Positions 32,321-43,583 of a DNA stretch of 64,000 nucleotides are shown here, piece after piece. Both the position numbers and the translations under genes were made by a program. The stretch is from Oenanthe sinensis. Lineage: Eukaryota > Streptophyta > Magnoliopsida > Apiales > Apiaceae. The stretch is taken from NCBI GenBank assembly GCA_028671895.1, contig JAPMAC010000221.1:2418001-2482000 (forward strand), read 5' to 3'. How positions within the stretch are numbered: position 1 is the first letter of the stretch; every line of letters begins with the position of its first letter. Under the pieces are notes generated by a model. It saw only the letters and a program-made list of their open reading frames with translations, searched no databases and had not been told where the DNA came from.

Positions 32321-35300
32321 TTGGACATTGTGTTGACTGCTGAGGAGTACAAATTTTGCATTAATGAACCCAAGCCAGAGGAGCCTGCTGAGAATGCTTA
32401 TGAAGTTGAGAAGGAGTATTATAAGAAGTGGATTAAGGCTGATGAGATGTCGCGATGTTACATTCTGGCAGCAATGTCAGGTGTTTTGCAGCATCAGCAT
32501 CAGGCTATGGCCACTGCTTCAGATATGCTCTTTAATCTCAAAGAACTTTTTGGAGATCAGAATAGGGCTGCAAGGCAAGTAGCAATGAAAGCTTTAATGA
32601 ACACTCAGATGGCTGAAGGGACACCTGTAAGGGATCATGTTCTCAGGATGATGTCACATCTGAATGAGATGGAGATCCTTGGTGCTGAGGTTGATGGGGA
32701 AACCCAGATCGATATCATCCTTATGAGTTTACCCAAAAGTTTTGAACAGTTCCGCTTGAATTACACCATGAACAAAAGGATGTATAGTCTTGCGGAACTT
32801 CTGACAGAACTTCAGGCAGCTGAAGGATTTTTTCAGCAGAGTGTTCAAGTCAATGTGGCTGAGAAACCTTCTTCTTCTAAACTAGTTATATGTTCTGGTA
32901 CATTGCAAGACAATTTATACATAATCACTCCTAATCAACCTGCACTGCAACTACAACATAGGGTATTAAATAACACATCTTCTATCACTACTAAAAGAAA
33001 GAAACCTTCTTCTTTGAACCAAACATATCTTTGGCACTTAAGATTAGGTCATATTAACTTGAGGAGGATTCAAAGACTGGTAGTAGATGGGCCTTTAGGC
33101 TCATTGGCAGTGGAGCCATTTCCAGTCTGTGAATCCTGTTTGGAAGGTAAAATGACCACTAGGCCTTTTAAGGCAAAGGGGAATAGAGCCAAAGAAGTGT
33201 TAGAATTGGTTCATACTGATTTATGTGGACCCATGAATATTCAAGCAAGAGGTGGTTATGAATATTTTGTCACTTTTATTGATGATTATTCTAGATATGG
33301 ATACATTTATTTGTTGCGCCGTAAATCAGAGTGCTTTGACAAGTTCAAGGAGTACAAAACTGTAACGGAGAAGCGACATGGAAAATGTATCAAGTCACTA
33401 CGATCAGATCGTGGTGGCGAATGCTTGCTTGGAGAATTTAGGGATTACTTATCAAAGAATGGGATCATGTCTCAGTTGACTGCACCTGGAACACCCCAAC
33501 AGAATGGTGTAGCGGAGAGAAGGAATCGTACTCTTTTGGAGAGTGTTAGATCGATGATGAGTTATTCAGAATTACCCAAGTCGTTTTGGGGACATGCTTT
33601 AGAAACAGCAGCTTATCTTTTGAATTTAGTTCCTTCTAAGTCAGTTCCTAAGACTCCAAAAGAATTGTGGACTGGTTCAAAACATAGTCTAAGACATATT
33701 CGGATATGGGGTTGTCCAGCACATGTGTTGAACAAGAACGTGACTAAGTTAGAATCTCGTACAGAAGTAAGGCTTTTTGTAGGCTATCCCATGGGAACGA
33801 AGGGATATTTATTTTATAGTCCTAAGGATCAGGATGTCATTGTTAGTACCAATGCTAGATTCCTAGAGGAGGACTATATGATGAACCATAAACCCATGAG
33901 CAGTGTCGTTTTAGAGGAACTAGTGGGAGAGACAAATAATGAACAAGTGCCAATAGTACAAGTAGAACAGCCACAAGAGAACACACAACCTATCACTAAT
34001 ACCACACCGGTGTCTCGTCGTAGTGGGAGGGTTATTCGTAAACCCAGCAGATTCATGTTATTGGGAGAGTCTTCGGACTTGGTCTCTGAGGAACATGATG
34101 AGGATCCCATGACATACGAGGAAGCACTGCAAGACAAAGATGCAGATCTATGGCAAAAAGCAATGAAATCTGAGATGGAATCTATGTATTCAAATCAAGT
34201 CTGGGAGCTCGTGGAACCACCCAAAGGTGTAAAACCCATTGGATGTAAGTGGATCTACAAGAGAAAAAGAGGATCTGACAAAAAGGTAAAAGCTTGGAAA
34301 GCAAGACTTGTTGCGAAAGGGTATACTCAGAAAGAAGGGATCGATTATGAGGAAACCTTTTCGCCAGTAGTCATGCTAAAGTCGATCCGGATTCTTTTAT
34401 CTATAGCAGCTCATCTCGATTATGAGATTTGGCAAATGGATGTCAAGACAGCTTTCCTAAATGGGAGTCTTGATGATGAGATCATCTATATGCAACAACC
34501 AGAAGGATTCATTAAGGAAGGCCAAGAGCATCTGGTATGTAAGCTTAAGAAGTCCATTTATGGACTTAAACAAGCTTCTAGGTATTGGAATATTCGCTTT
34601 GATCAGGTAATCCAGACATACGGATTTGATCAATATCCAAGCGAGTCGTGTGTGTACAAGAAATGTGAGGGTAGTTCAGTGACTTTTCTAGTGCTATACG
34701 TAGATGATATTTTACTCATTGGAAACAATGTAGGGATGTTATCAGCGGTAAAGGCATGGTTGTTCAAACAGTTCGAAATGAAGGACTTAGGTGAAGCGGC
34801 ATACATCCTTGGGATCAAAGTTATAAGGGATCGCAAGAAAAGGATGTTGGCTTTATCCCAAGAGCCCTATATTGATGTGGTATTGGCTCGTTTTAACATG
34901 CAGGACTCCAAGAAGGGTAACCTACCTTATAAACATGGAGTTGCTCTATCAAAGAAACAGTGTCCTAAGACACCAGAGGCGATAGAGAGCATGAAAGCGG
35001 TTCCCTATGCTTCGGCATGCGGAAGCTTAATGTATGCAATGTTATGTACGAGACCTGATATTTGTTTTGCCGTGGGCATGGTTAGCAGATATCAGTCAAA
35101 CCCAGGACAGGAACATTGGAGTGCAGTAAAGGCTATACTCAAGTACCTGAGAAGGACTATGGAGTATATGCTAATTTACAAGGCCTCAGATTTGTTACCT
35201 CTAGGATATACCGATTCAGATTTCCAAGCAGATAGAGATAAGAGGAAATCAACCTCGGGATATGTGTTTACCTTAGGAGGTGGAGCTGTAATATGGAGGA

Positions 35301-35677
35301 GTGTAAAGCAGAAATGCGTTGCTGACTCTACCATGGAAGCCGAATATGTGGCAGCTTCGGAGGCAGCCAAAGAGGCAATATGGTTCAGAAACTTTCTTTT
35401 GGACATAGATGTGGTACCTAATTTTCCTAGGAGCTTGACAGTGTATTGTGATAACACTGGTGCTGTGGCAAATGCAAAGGAACCGCGAGACCATAAGGCA
35501 GCAAAACACATCGAGCGTAAGTATCACCTTATACGACAATTCGTTAAGCGAGGAGATATTATTGTGACTGATATAGCATCAAAGGACAACCGGGCAGATC
35601 CTTTCACAAAGAGCTTACCAGCTAAGGCTTTTGAGCAGCATGTGGAGGCGATAGGAGTCAGATGTATGGTCACATAA
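32321..35677 (+). CDS. A2 gag-pol frame (1118 aa), lacking nucleocapsid and protease
   Basis: Compared with A3, the true gag start at 32244 is out of frame because of a one-base deletion near 32260, so the frame now opens at an internal Met. At about residue 186 (32880) a 510-bp in-frame deletion, equivalent to 44221-44730 of A3, removes the zinc knuckle and the protease active site. The rest is uninterrupted: HHCC (WHLRLGH about 237, CESC about 269), DDE in HTDLCGP, RSDRGGEC and VAERRN (about 298, 361 and 398), RT LYVDDILLIG (about 793), and RNase H YTDSDFQAD, STMEAEYVAAS and CDNTGAV (about 962, 1003 and 1042). It could not process a polyprotein by itself. Confidence 0.9.
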   Translation: MDIVLTAEEYKFCINEPKPEEPAENAYEVEKEYYKKWIKADEMSRCYILAAMSGVLQHQHQAMATASDMLFNLKELFGDQNRAARQVAMKALMNTQMAEGTPVRDHVLRMMSHLNEMEILGAEVDGETQIDIILMSLPKSFEQFRLNYTMNKRMYSLAELLTELQAAEGFFQQSVQVNVAEKPSSSKLVICSGTLQDNLYIITPNQPALQLQHRVLNNTSSITTKRKKPSSLNQTYLWHLRLGHINLRRIQRLVVDGPLGSLAVEPFPVCESCLEGKMTTRPFKAKGNRAKEVLELVHTDLCGPMNIQARGGYEYFVTFIDDYSRYGYIYLLRRKSECFDKFKEYKTVTEKRHGKCIKSLRSDRGGECLLGEFRDYLSKNGIMSQLTAPGTPQQNGVAERRNRTLLESVRSMMSYSELPKSFWGHALETAAYLLNLVPSKSVPKTPKELWTGSKHSLRHIRIWGCPAHVLNKNVTKLESRTEVRLFVGYPMGTKGYLFYSPKDQDVIVSTNARFLEEDYMMNHKPMSSVVLEELVGETNNEQVPIVQVEQPQENTQPITNTTPVSRRSGRVIRKPSRFMLLGESSDLVSEEHDEDPMTYEEALQDKDADLWQKAMKSEMESMYSNQVWELVEPPKGVKPIGCKWIYKRKRGSDKKVKAWKARLVAKGYTQKEGIDYEETFSPVVMLKSIRILLSIAAHLDYEIWQMDVKTAFLNGSLDDEIIYMQQPEGFIKEGQEHLVCKLKKSIYGLKQASRYWNIRFDQVIQTYGFDQYPSESCVYKKCEGSSVTFLVLYVDDILLIGNNVGMLSAVKAWLFKQFEMKDLGEAAYILGIKVIRDRKKRMLALSQEPYIDVVLARFNMQDSKKGNLPYKHGVALSKKQCPKTPEAIESMKAVPYASACGSLMYAMLCTRPDICFAVGMVSRYQSNPGQEHWSAVKAILKYLRRTMEYMLIYKASDLLPLGYTDSDFQADRDKRKSTSGYVFTLGGGAVIWRSVKQKCVADSTMEAEYVAASEAAKEAIWFRNFLLDIDVVPNFPRSLTVYCDNTGAVANAKEPRDHKAAKHIERKYHLIRQFVKRGDIIVTDIASKDNRADPFTKSLPAKAFEQHVEAIGVRCMVT

Positions 35678-35756
35678 TAGTTATTTAATTGGTAGTGGAT
35701 TGCTTGTAATATAACACTGATATACTCAAAGAATAGCTTGAGTATAAATGGGAGAT

Positions 35757-36915
35757 TGTTAGGGAGTATACTGAACTATTCGTTTGAATTATATGACATT
35801 GTCTTTTTTTTATTGAGAATCTTGAATGCGTATTTTAACACTGTTTGTATATTATATATTGTGGATAATCTAGTATCAAATGGGATAACAGAAGATTAGA
35901 TTGTCAGTGTCTATATATAATATAATAAATGTTCACAGTTTAAGTGGAGTTAAACAAACCACTGGAATGACTGAAGTATTATTTGGAAATAATCTATCTT
36001 GATTATTGAATAATACTTGTATGCTTTGTGTATATTGAACGGGATTAAAATATTAGAATTGTTCTTCTATTCTGATAATAAAGAAGAACTAAGATTCTAT
36101 AATATTATTATTGCTTAGGTTCTTAATCCAGATACAGTGATTGACACTTGTATGCAATGCACATGTTTTGATTCATATGTGATGTGATTTTTTGTTAATC
36201 ACAATATTACGTTTTGGACAATGACATTGCATACAGAGTGGGATATTGACTATAAAAGGAAACCGTGTCCGAAAATATTCGGGTGATGATGTCCTCTTGA
36301 AAGCTCATAAAGATAATTATGATTTAGTCCTGCAGGTAGATTTGTTCTTGCATAATTATAAGATTGAGTGGATGATCAAGGATAAAAGATATTGATTAAA
36401 TTAATTATCAGAAATTAATTTAATTAATGGACATTCGATATCTTAAACATGGGGAATTTAATAAGCAAATAATATTGGAGCCGAATTAAATAATTAAATT
36501 ACGGCATTAGGAGAGGTAGTGCAAATATTAATTCTTTAGTGGATTGAATTAATATTTAATGACATTGGGCTTGACCCAGAATGTTATTGGAAGGCCCGAC
36601 TTAATTATCCAGGATCCCTACTGTAGCCTATATATTCATCTTATTCTCTTCTAGCTAAGAGTTGAAAAATACTAGGGTTTTTGTGAGCAGCCGTTCAAGG
36701 AGGCAACCAAGAACTAGGGTTCCAAGATCTCAAAGCTAGAAGGGAGGCAACCTTGGGAGGATCGAAGGCCACACTTCGCTCAAGGTGAATACGGGAATAC
36801 AGTAGAAGACGTGGATTTGAATCGCTTGCGCCGTAGCGATTAAGGTTAATTTTCTATTCAAACTCGTTCGTTTTCATATCATAAAACGCAACATCATGAT
36901 TCGATTGTCCCAACA
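35757..36915 (+). repeat. A2 3' LTR
   Basis: 1159 bp. It shares the end variant CGCAACATCATG with the recombinant LTR at 38278-39429, and is followed by the TGCTG target copy. Confidence 0.95.
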
Positions 36916-38277
36916 TGCTGACCCTAGCAGCACTGGCTTATACTATTAAGCTTATCGTGTCAGCCATTACATAATGTTAGGTGGGTTGTGTCGTTGTGAT
37001 ATTAATATTGCCATCATATTCCTTAGTTAAATATTTATACTAGTATTATCTATCTCTAATTATTTGTTACCCCATGTATTATATGGTATATGATAGCACT
37101 ATAAATTATTACTTTAAAAAAAAATACGTATATAAGTTCAAAAAGAAGGTAAATAATTTGGAATAGAGAGTAGCACCGTTTTAATACACCTTAATCATTA
37201 AAATATATAGAAATATACACAAAATCAAATTCTGTGATGCACTTTTGTGCCCTCTCCCAGACTAATTGGAGTACAGACAACGAGTTAGCATTGCAAGTTT
37301 GCAACATCACGAATAACGGTAATGAAATGCAAGATATAACATGTCTTGAAACTTTTATTTTACGTGTTAGCATCCACATCGAGTTGTTCCAAAGGATCAA
37401 AACGGCGGACCAATAATCCGTGGAAACAAAATCTAGGTCTCTGTCTTTTATTTTTTGAACTAGTGAAGTGTATGAATTATCTGGCATCTACATAGCAAAA
37501 TGACAGGACAAATGGAAAGGAACAGGAACTACAAAGTATTGGTGGAATCAAGAACAACCTGTGGCAAATGAGTTCACTAGTTTCTTGTCTATTTCTACGA
37601 CCCCATTAGCTTCTCTTTATTATAAATGATTAGTCTTTCAAACAGTGGTAAGTTACTGAAACTATATATCTACAATTCTACGAATAACTTGTCACTACAA
37701 AAGTGTTGTCTCGATGCTAACATACACTTGCCTCTACAATTTTACCAAGTAGCATCTCAATGCTGAAACCAGTTCCTAAGAAAAGGATTTATTTATCATT
37801 TCTCATTTTTAACAAAAATCATGAGCCAAGGATGCAGTAATCACCTGTTACACCTATTTTAGCAGGCAATTAAACTTGCTCGAAAGCTTGCTATCAACAA
37901 CCGGATAAATGCATTGGTCGGACATATTTATACTTGAGATATAAAATAAACAATAATACAAAACTGACCTTTTCCTTGGAAATAAACACCCCAGAGCTAG
38001 TCCGAACCTCGCTATGCTTACTCTCTCCAGATTGGTTATCTGCAACAGATGATCTCTGTAAATCCGGCTTCGCCTGCCACATTACCACAAATTAAATCAC
38101 AAGTCACCAGGATCGATCGAATTAAACAAAATTATTCCAGGATCAAAAGTTGAAACTCACTATAGATATCAAATGATCGCATTCCTCATCCGTAAGAAAA
38201 CCTTGATACACAAAAGCTCTATACACAACATTCAAACTCAATTAGAACGCAGTACTGTACATGCACAACCTTATAAC
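36916..38277 (-). other. P4H genomic segment, copy 1 (two exons and intron)
   Basis: 1362 bp of host sequence between A2 and the recombinant LTR. On its left it continues the P4H intron broken by A2. It begins with the A2 target copy TGCTG and ends with ATAAC, the target copy of A3. Nearly identical to 39430-40793. Apart from the two exons listed separately, it is intron sequence with no other gene. Confidence 0.9.
37969..38218 (-). CDS. P4H exons 2 and 3, copy 1
   Basis: Two minus-strand exons upstream of the one at 16461. Exon 38161-38218 reads AFVYQGFLTDEECDHLISI, ending at a GTGAGT donor. Exon 37969-38073 reads AKPDLQRSSVADNQSGESKH, then SEVRTSSGVFISKEK, bounded by GGCAG and GTCAG. This is the conserved N-terminal side of the plant P4H catalytic domain and joins in phase to DDIVAGIEEK at 16461, more than 21 kb away because of A2 and E. 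Exon numbering is relative; an upstream exon encoding the signal anchor must exist but is not in the window. Confidence 0.85.
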
Positions 38278-39429
38278 TGTTAGGGAGTATACTGAACTAT
38301 TCGTTTGAAGTATATGACATTTTCCTTTTTTATTGAGAATCTTGAATGTGTATTTTAACACTGTTTGTATATTATATATTGTGGATAATCTAGTATCAAA
38401 TGGGATAACAGAAGATTAGATTGTCAGTGTCTATATATAATATAATAAATGTTCACAGTTTAAGTGGAGTTAAACAAACCACTGGAATGACTGAAGTATT
38501 ATTTGGAAATAATCTATCTTGATTATTGAATAATACTTGTATGCTTTGTGTATATTGAACGGGATTAAAATATTAGAATTATTCTTCTATTCTGATAATA
38601 AAGAAGAACTAAGATTCTATAATATTATTATTGCTTAGGTTCTTAATCCGGATACAGTGATTGACACTTGTATGCAATGCACATGTTTTGATTCATATGT
38701 GATGTGATTTTTTGTTAATCACAATATTATGTTTTGGACAATGACATTGCATACAGAGTGAGATATTGACTATAAAAGGAAACCGTGTCCGAAAATATTC
38801 GGGTGATGATGTCCTCTTGAAAGCTCATAAAGATAATTATGCTTTAGTCCTGCAGGCAGATTTGTTCTTGCATAATTATAAGGTTGAGTAGATGATCAAG
38901 GATAAAAGATATTGATTAAATTAATTATCAGAAATTAATTTAATTAATGGACATTCGATATCTTAAACATGGGGAATTTAATAAGCAAATAATATTGGAG
39001 CCGAATTAAATAATTAAATTACGGCATTAGGAGAGGTAGTGCAAATATTAATTCTTTAGTGGATTGAATTAATATTTAATGACATTGGGCTTGACCCAGA
39101 ATGTCATTGGAAGGCCCGACCTAATTATCCAGGATCCCTACTGTAGCCTATATATTCATCTTATTCTCTTCTAGCTATGAGTTGGAAAATACTAGGGTTT
39201 TTGTGAGCAGCCGTTCAAGGAGCCAACCAAGAACTAGGGTTCCAAGATCTCAAAGCTAGAAGGGAGGAAACCTTGGGAGGATCGAAGGCCACACTTCGGT
39301 GAATACGGGAATACAGTAGAAGACGTGGATTTGAATCGCTTGCGCCGTAGCGATTAAGGTTAATTTTCTATTCAAACTCGTTCGTTTTCATATCATAAAA
39401 CGCAACATCATGATTCGATTGTCCCAACA
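38278..39429 (+). repeat. Lone recombinant family-A LTR
   Basis: 1152 bp. Its left flank is ATAAC (the A3 target) and its right flank is TGCTG (the A2 target), so it is not a normal solo LTR. Single-base variants in its left 900 bp match the A3 5' LTR (GACATTTTCC, GTGAGATATTG, GAGTAGATG, AATGTCATTGG, AGCTATGAG), while those in the last 60 bp match the A2 3' LTR (CGCAACATCATG). It also has a private five-base loss (CTCAA) near 39298. Confidence 0.93.
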
Positions 39430-40793
39430 TGCTGACCCTAGCAACACTGGCTTATACTATTAAGCTTATCGTGTCAGCCATTACATAATGTTAGGTGGGT
39501 TGTGTCGTTGTGATATTAATATTGCCATCATATTCCTTAGTTAAATATTTATACTAGTATTATCTATCTCTAATTATTTGTTACCCCATGTATTATATGG
39601 TATATGATAGCACTATAAATTATTACTTTAAAAAAAAATACGTATATAAGTTCAAAAAGAAGGTAAATAATTTGGAATAGAGAGTAGCACCGTTTTAATA
39701 CACCTTAATCATTAAAATATATAGAAATATACACAAAATCAAATTCTGTGATGCACTTTTGTGCCCTCTCCCAGACTAATTGGAGTACAGACAACGAGTT
39801 AGCATTGCAAGTTTGCAACATCACGAATAACGGTAATGAAATGCAAGATATAACACGTCTTGAAACTTTTATTTTACGTGTTAGCATCCACATCGAGTTG
39901 TTCCAAAGGATCAAAACGGCGGACCAATAATCCGTGGAAACAAAATCTAGGTCTCTGTCTTTTATTTTTTGAACTAGTGAAGTGTATGAATTATCTGGCA
40001 TCTACATAGCAAAATGACAGGACAAATGGAAAGGAACAGGAACTACAAAGTATTGGTGGAATCAAGAACAACCTGTGGCAAATGAGTTCACTAGTTTCTT
40101 GTCTATTTCTACGACCCCATTAGCTTCTCTTTATTATAAATGATTAGTCTTTCAAACAGTGGTAAGTTACTGAAACTATATATCTACAATTCTACGAATA
40201 ACTTGTCACTACAAAAGTGTTGTCTCGATGCTAACATACACTTGCCTCTACAATTTTACCAAGTAGCATCTCAATGCTGAAACCAGTTCCTAAGATTAAA
40301 GGATTTATTTATCATTTCTCATTTTTAACAAAAATCATGAGCCAAGGATGCAGTAATCACCTGTTACACCTATTTTAGCAGGCAATTAAACTTGCTCGAA
40401 AGCTTGCTATCAACAACCGGATAAATGCATTGGTCGGACATATTTATACTTGAGATATAAAATAAACAATAATACAAAACTGACCTTTTCCTTGGAAATA
40501 AACACCCCAGAGCTAGTCCGAACCTCGCTATGCTTACTCTCTCCAGATTGGTTATCTGCAACAGATGATCTCTGTAAATCCGGCTTCGCCTGCCACATTA
40601 CCACAAATTAAATCACAAGTCACCAGGATCGATCGAATTAAACAAAATTATTCCAGGATCAAAAGTTGAAACTCACTATAGATATCAAATGATCGCATTC
40701 CTCATCCGTAAGAAAACCTTGATACACAAAAGCTCTATACACAACATTCAAACTCAATTAGAACGCAGTACTGTACATGCACAACCTTATAAC
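39430..40793 (-). other. P4H genomic segment, copy 2
   Basis: 1364 bp, differing from copy 1 at only about four places, including a 2-bp indel near 40295 and single substitutions near 39445 and 39856. It ends at ATAAC, directly against the A3 5' LTR. Apart from the exons it contains only intron sequence. Confidence 0.9.
40485..40734 (-). CDS. P4H exons 2 and 3, copy 2
   Basis: Exons 40677-40734 and 40485-40589 are identical in sequence to copy 1. Together the pair is 58 + 105 = 163 nt, not a multiple of three, so a transcript including both pairs would be frameshifted. Exon 3 alone (105 nt) could be repeated without a shift. Which pair, if either, is used is unknown. Confidence 0.82.
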
Positions 40794-41951
40794 TGTTAGG
40801 GAGTATACTGAACTATTCGTTTGAAGTATATGACATTTTCCCTTTTTATTGAGAATCTTGAATGCGTATTTTAACACTGTTTGTATATTATATATTGTGG
40901 ATAATCTAGTATCAAATGGGATAACAGAAGATTAGATTGTCAGTGTCTATATATAATATAATAAATGTTCACAGTTTAAGTGGAGTTAAACAAACCACTG
41001 GAATGACTGAAGTATTATTTGGAAATAATCTATCTTGATTATTGAATAATACTTGTATGCTTTGTGTATATTGAACGGGATTAAAATATTAGAATTGTTC
41101 TTCTATTCTGATAATAAAGAAGAACTAAGATTCTATAATATTATTATTGCTTAGGTTCTTAATCCGGATACAGTGATTGACACTTGTATGCAATGCACAT
41201 GTTTTGATTAATATGTGATGTGATTTTTTGTTAATCACAATATTATGTTTTGGACAATGACATTGCATACAGAGTGAGATATTGACTATAAAAGGAAACC
41301 GTGTCCGAAAATATTCGGGTGATGATGTCCTCTTGAAAGCTCATAAAGATAATTATGCTTTAGTCCTGCAGGCAGATTTGTTCTTGCATAATTATAAGGT
41401 TGAGTAGATGATCAAGGATAAAAGATATTGATTAAATTAATTATCAGAAATTAATTTAATTAATGGACATTCGATATCTTAAACATGGGGAATTTAATAA
41501 GCAAATAATATTGGAGCCGAATTAAATAATTAAATTACGGCATTAGGAGAGGTAGTGCAAATATTAATTCTTTAGTGGATTGAATTAATATTTAATGACA
41601 TTGGGCTTGACCCAGAATGTCATTGGAAGGCCCGACCTAATTATCCAGGATCCCTACTGTAGCCTATATATTCATCTTATTCTCTTCTAGCTATGAGTTG
41701 GAAAATACTAGGGTTTTTGTGAGCAGCCGTTCAAGGAGGCAACCAAGAACTAGGGTTCCAAGATCTCAAAGCTAGAAGGGAGGCAACCTTGGGAGGATCG
41801 AAGGCCACACTTCGCTCAAGGTGAATACGGGAATACAGTAGAAGACGTGGATTTGAATCGCTTGCGCCGTAGCGATTAAGGTTAATTTTCTATTTAAACT
41901 CGTTCGTTTTAATATCATAAAACGCAGCATCATGATTCGATTGTCCCAACA
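40794..41951 (+). repeat. A3 5' LTR
   Basis: 1158 bp, TGTTAGGGAG to GTCCCAACA, followed by the family-specific PBS variant TGGCATCAAGAGCC at 41954-41967. Confidence 0.95.
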
Positions 41952-41967
41952 ATTGGCATCAAGAGCC

Positions 41968-43583
41968 AAGTTCTAGGGTTCTGCGTTATATGATATGATG
42001 TCCATGTCGTAATTATGTATGTATATAGTGGTGGGTTTGTATTGTTTTTTGATGCAGGTTGTTATCCACTATTATGGCCATGGTTGTAATTATGTTTTTG
42101 GATCCCACGTAGTTTATCGTGGTTGTAAATTAAATCATGAGGGTGGATCATGATTAGTTTTAAATTTTGATTTCTATTTTGATTGTAATCTTGTAATTCG
42201 AATTGTATTCAATTTAGATTATGATCTGATGTAATAGAATAGATTTTTCTGTTGTATTTGTCGTATGTAATTGTTTGATCAACGAAGATGCGAGAAACAG
42301 AGTTCTTCCGCTGCTATATGCTATTTTTGTGGCTGCTTCGCCGTTCTGGCTACAGATTTTGCATACGATATCCGATTGGGGCGAATAATATCTTTTCAGA
42401 AACGGCAGAGCAATACCTACAGGCTGAGATGGGAATCATCTCTAGATTTTTCAAGCCATTCTGAGCTCGTTTAGGCAGTCAAACAGGCGGCTGAAGATTT
42501 TCGAAAATTTATCGATGGATGATTTTGAAGATTATTCTTCAGGGCCATAATAGTGGATGTATTTTATTATGTTTTACATAATGTTTACTTATCTTGATTA
42601 TTGCTACTATGTGTTCCATGTTTGTTTGTTATGCCATGTGATACTAACCCTTCGCATGCTAGAACGACATGGACATAGAGCTGTTTTATTATGCTTTAAT
42701 CATGATGAGTATGCTGCTATATTATGTGTTATATGTATTGTTATTATGATACATGTGGACTGCGAAAAAATGACATAGGGCGATGCATCTAGATAAAATC
42801 CTTATAGTAAAATACTAAGTGGGAGAGGGAATTAATTTGGTATTAAATCCCATGGTCTCCATTATTGTTTGTATGTAATTTAACACTAAGTCGAATATAA
42901 ATTATGTATACGTCACCCATCGTGGCATGTAATTTATGGTGTCTAGAGTGTTATGGAAATTACTAGAACAAACTTCTAAAATTAATTATGAATATTGGAA
43001 GGTACATATGTCACCCAACGTGGCGTACTAAGTTTCATAGAATTCAAATAATAAAAGGATACCCTATTTTTTGATAGCTTTCACGCTCAACTAGGAAGAG
43101 AATCTAAAATAACACATCTTTGAGTATTCTTGCGTTGGTGTCTAGGAAAGCGTGCAGCTTACCTGGCCATTTAGATTGGTGTCTAGAAAAGTGGTTAGCC
43201 TCTTGGCAATGCTTCCACCGGCCTGGCCAGTCAGTCTGAATACTCTTTAGATTTGTAATTTTAGTAGTATCTTATTGTTAGGAGCAAGAATTTATCATTG
43301 TCAAAAGGCGCATCTGGTATTATTATTATTAATTTAAGATTTAATAATGGTATACACTTAGCTATGAAAAATAATATAGATCACCCTAACGTGGCTAATT
43401 ATTTAGTAGTAGGACCGAAGTACCATTTAAATAAATTTAGGTGGTATATAAGTCACCCAACGTGGCATACCGGAAACCTGTGGTGTTTAAGTGTTGGTGT
43501 TTTAATTTTAAATAATTGTTAGAGGAACCAATTTTTTTAAACACCCTCTAATTATGTGTTATATGTATGATTCTCAGGATATA
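41968..43583 (+). promoter_or_regulatory. A3 untranslated leader with four stem-loops
   Basis: The intact version of the family-A leader. Stem-loops: 42897-42937 (ATAAATTA/TAATTTAT outside, GTCAC/GTGGC inside), 43002-43028 (GTAC/GTAC), about 43370-43402 (AATAAT/ATTATT around TCACCCTAACGTGG), and 43443-43471 (GGTAT/ATACC around GTCACCCAACGTGGC). All four present the same loop region CACCC(A/T)(A/T)CGTG or close to it. The A2 to A3 change of GTGAC to GTGGC in loop 1 keeps pairing through a G-U pair. The leader ends TTCTCAG just before the gag ATG, resembling a 3' splice site. Function inferred only. Confidence 0.6.

Larger units (their letters stand above)
16780..36915 (+). mobile_element. Element A2: copia retrotransposon inserted in a P4H intron, carrying nested E
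   Basis: LTRs at 16780-17938 and 35757-36915 (1159 bp each, roughly 11 differences, about 1%) bound it, and TGCTG flanks it on both sides (16775-16779 and 36916-36920). Without the nested E (19375-32043 plus one target copy) it is about 7.5 kb. It has a leader of about 1.6 kb, a 1118-codon gag-pol frame and a polypurine tract AAATGGGAGAT before the 3' LTR. It is defective: the protein start is frameshifted and the nucleocapsid and protease are deleted. Confidence 0.95.

Noticed and set aside
37191..37487. 98-codon minus-strand frame in the P4H segment, present twice
   Set aside because: It lies in an intron; its duplication is explained by the tandem segment duplication, and it resembles no known protein.
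38278..39429. Ordinary solo LTR
   Set aside because: A solo LTR should have the same five bases on both sides; here they are ATAAC and TGCTG, each matching a different neighbouring element.
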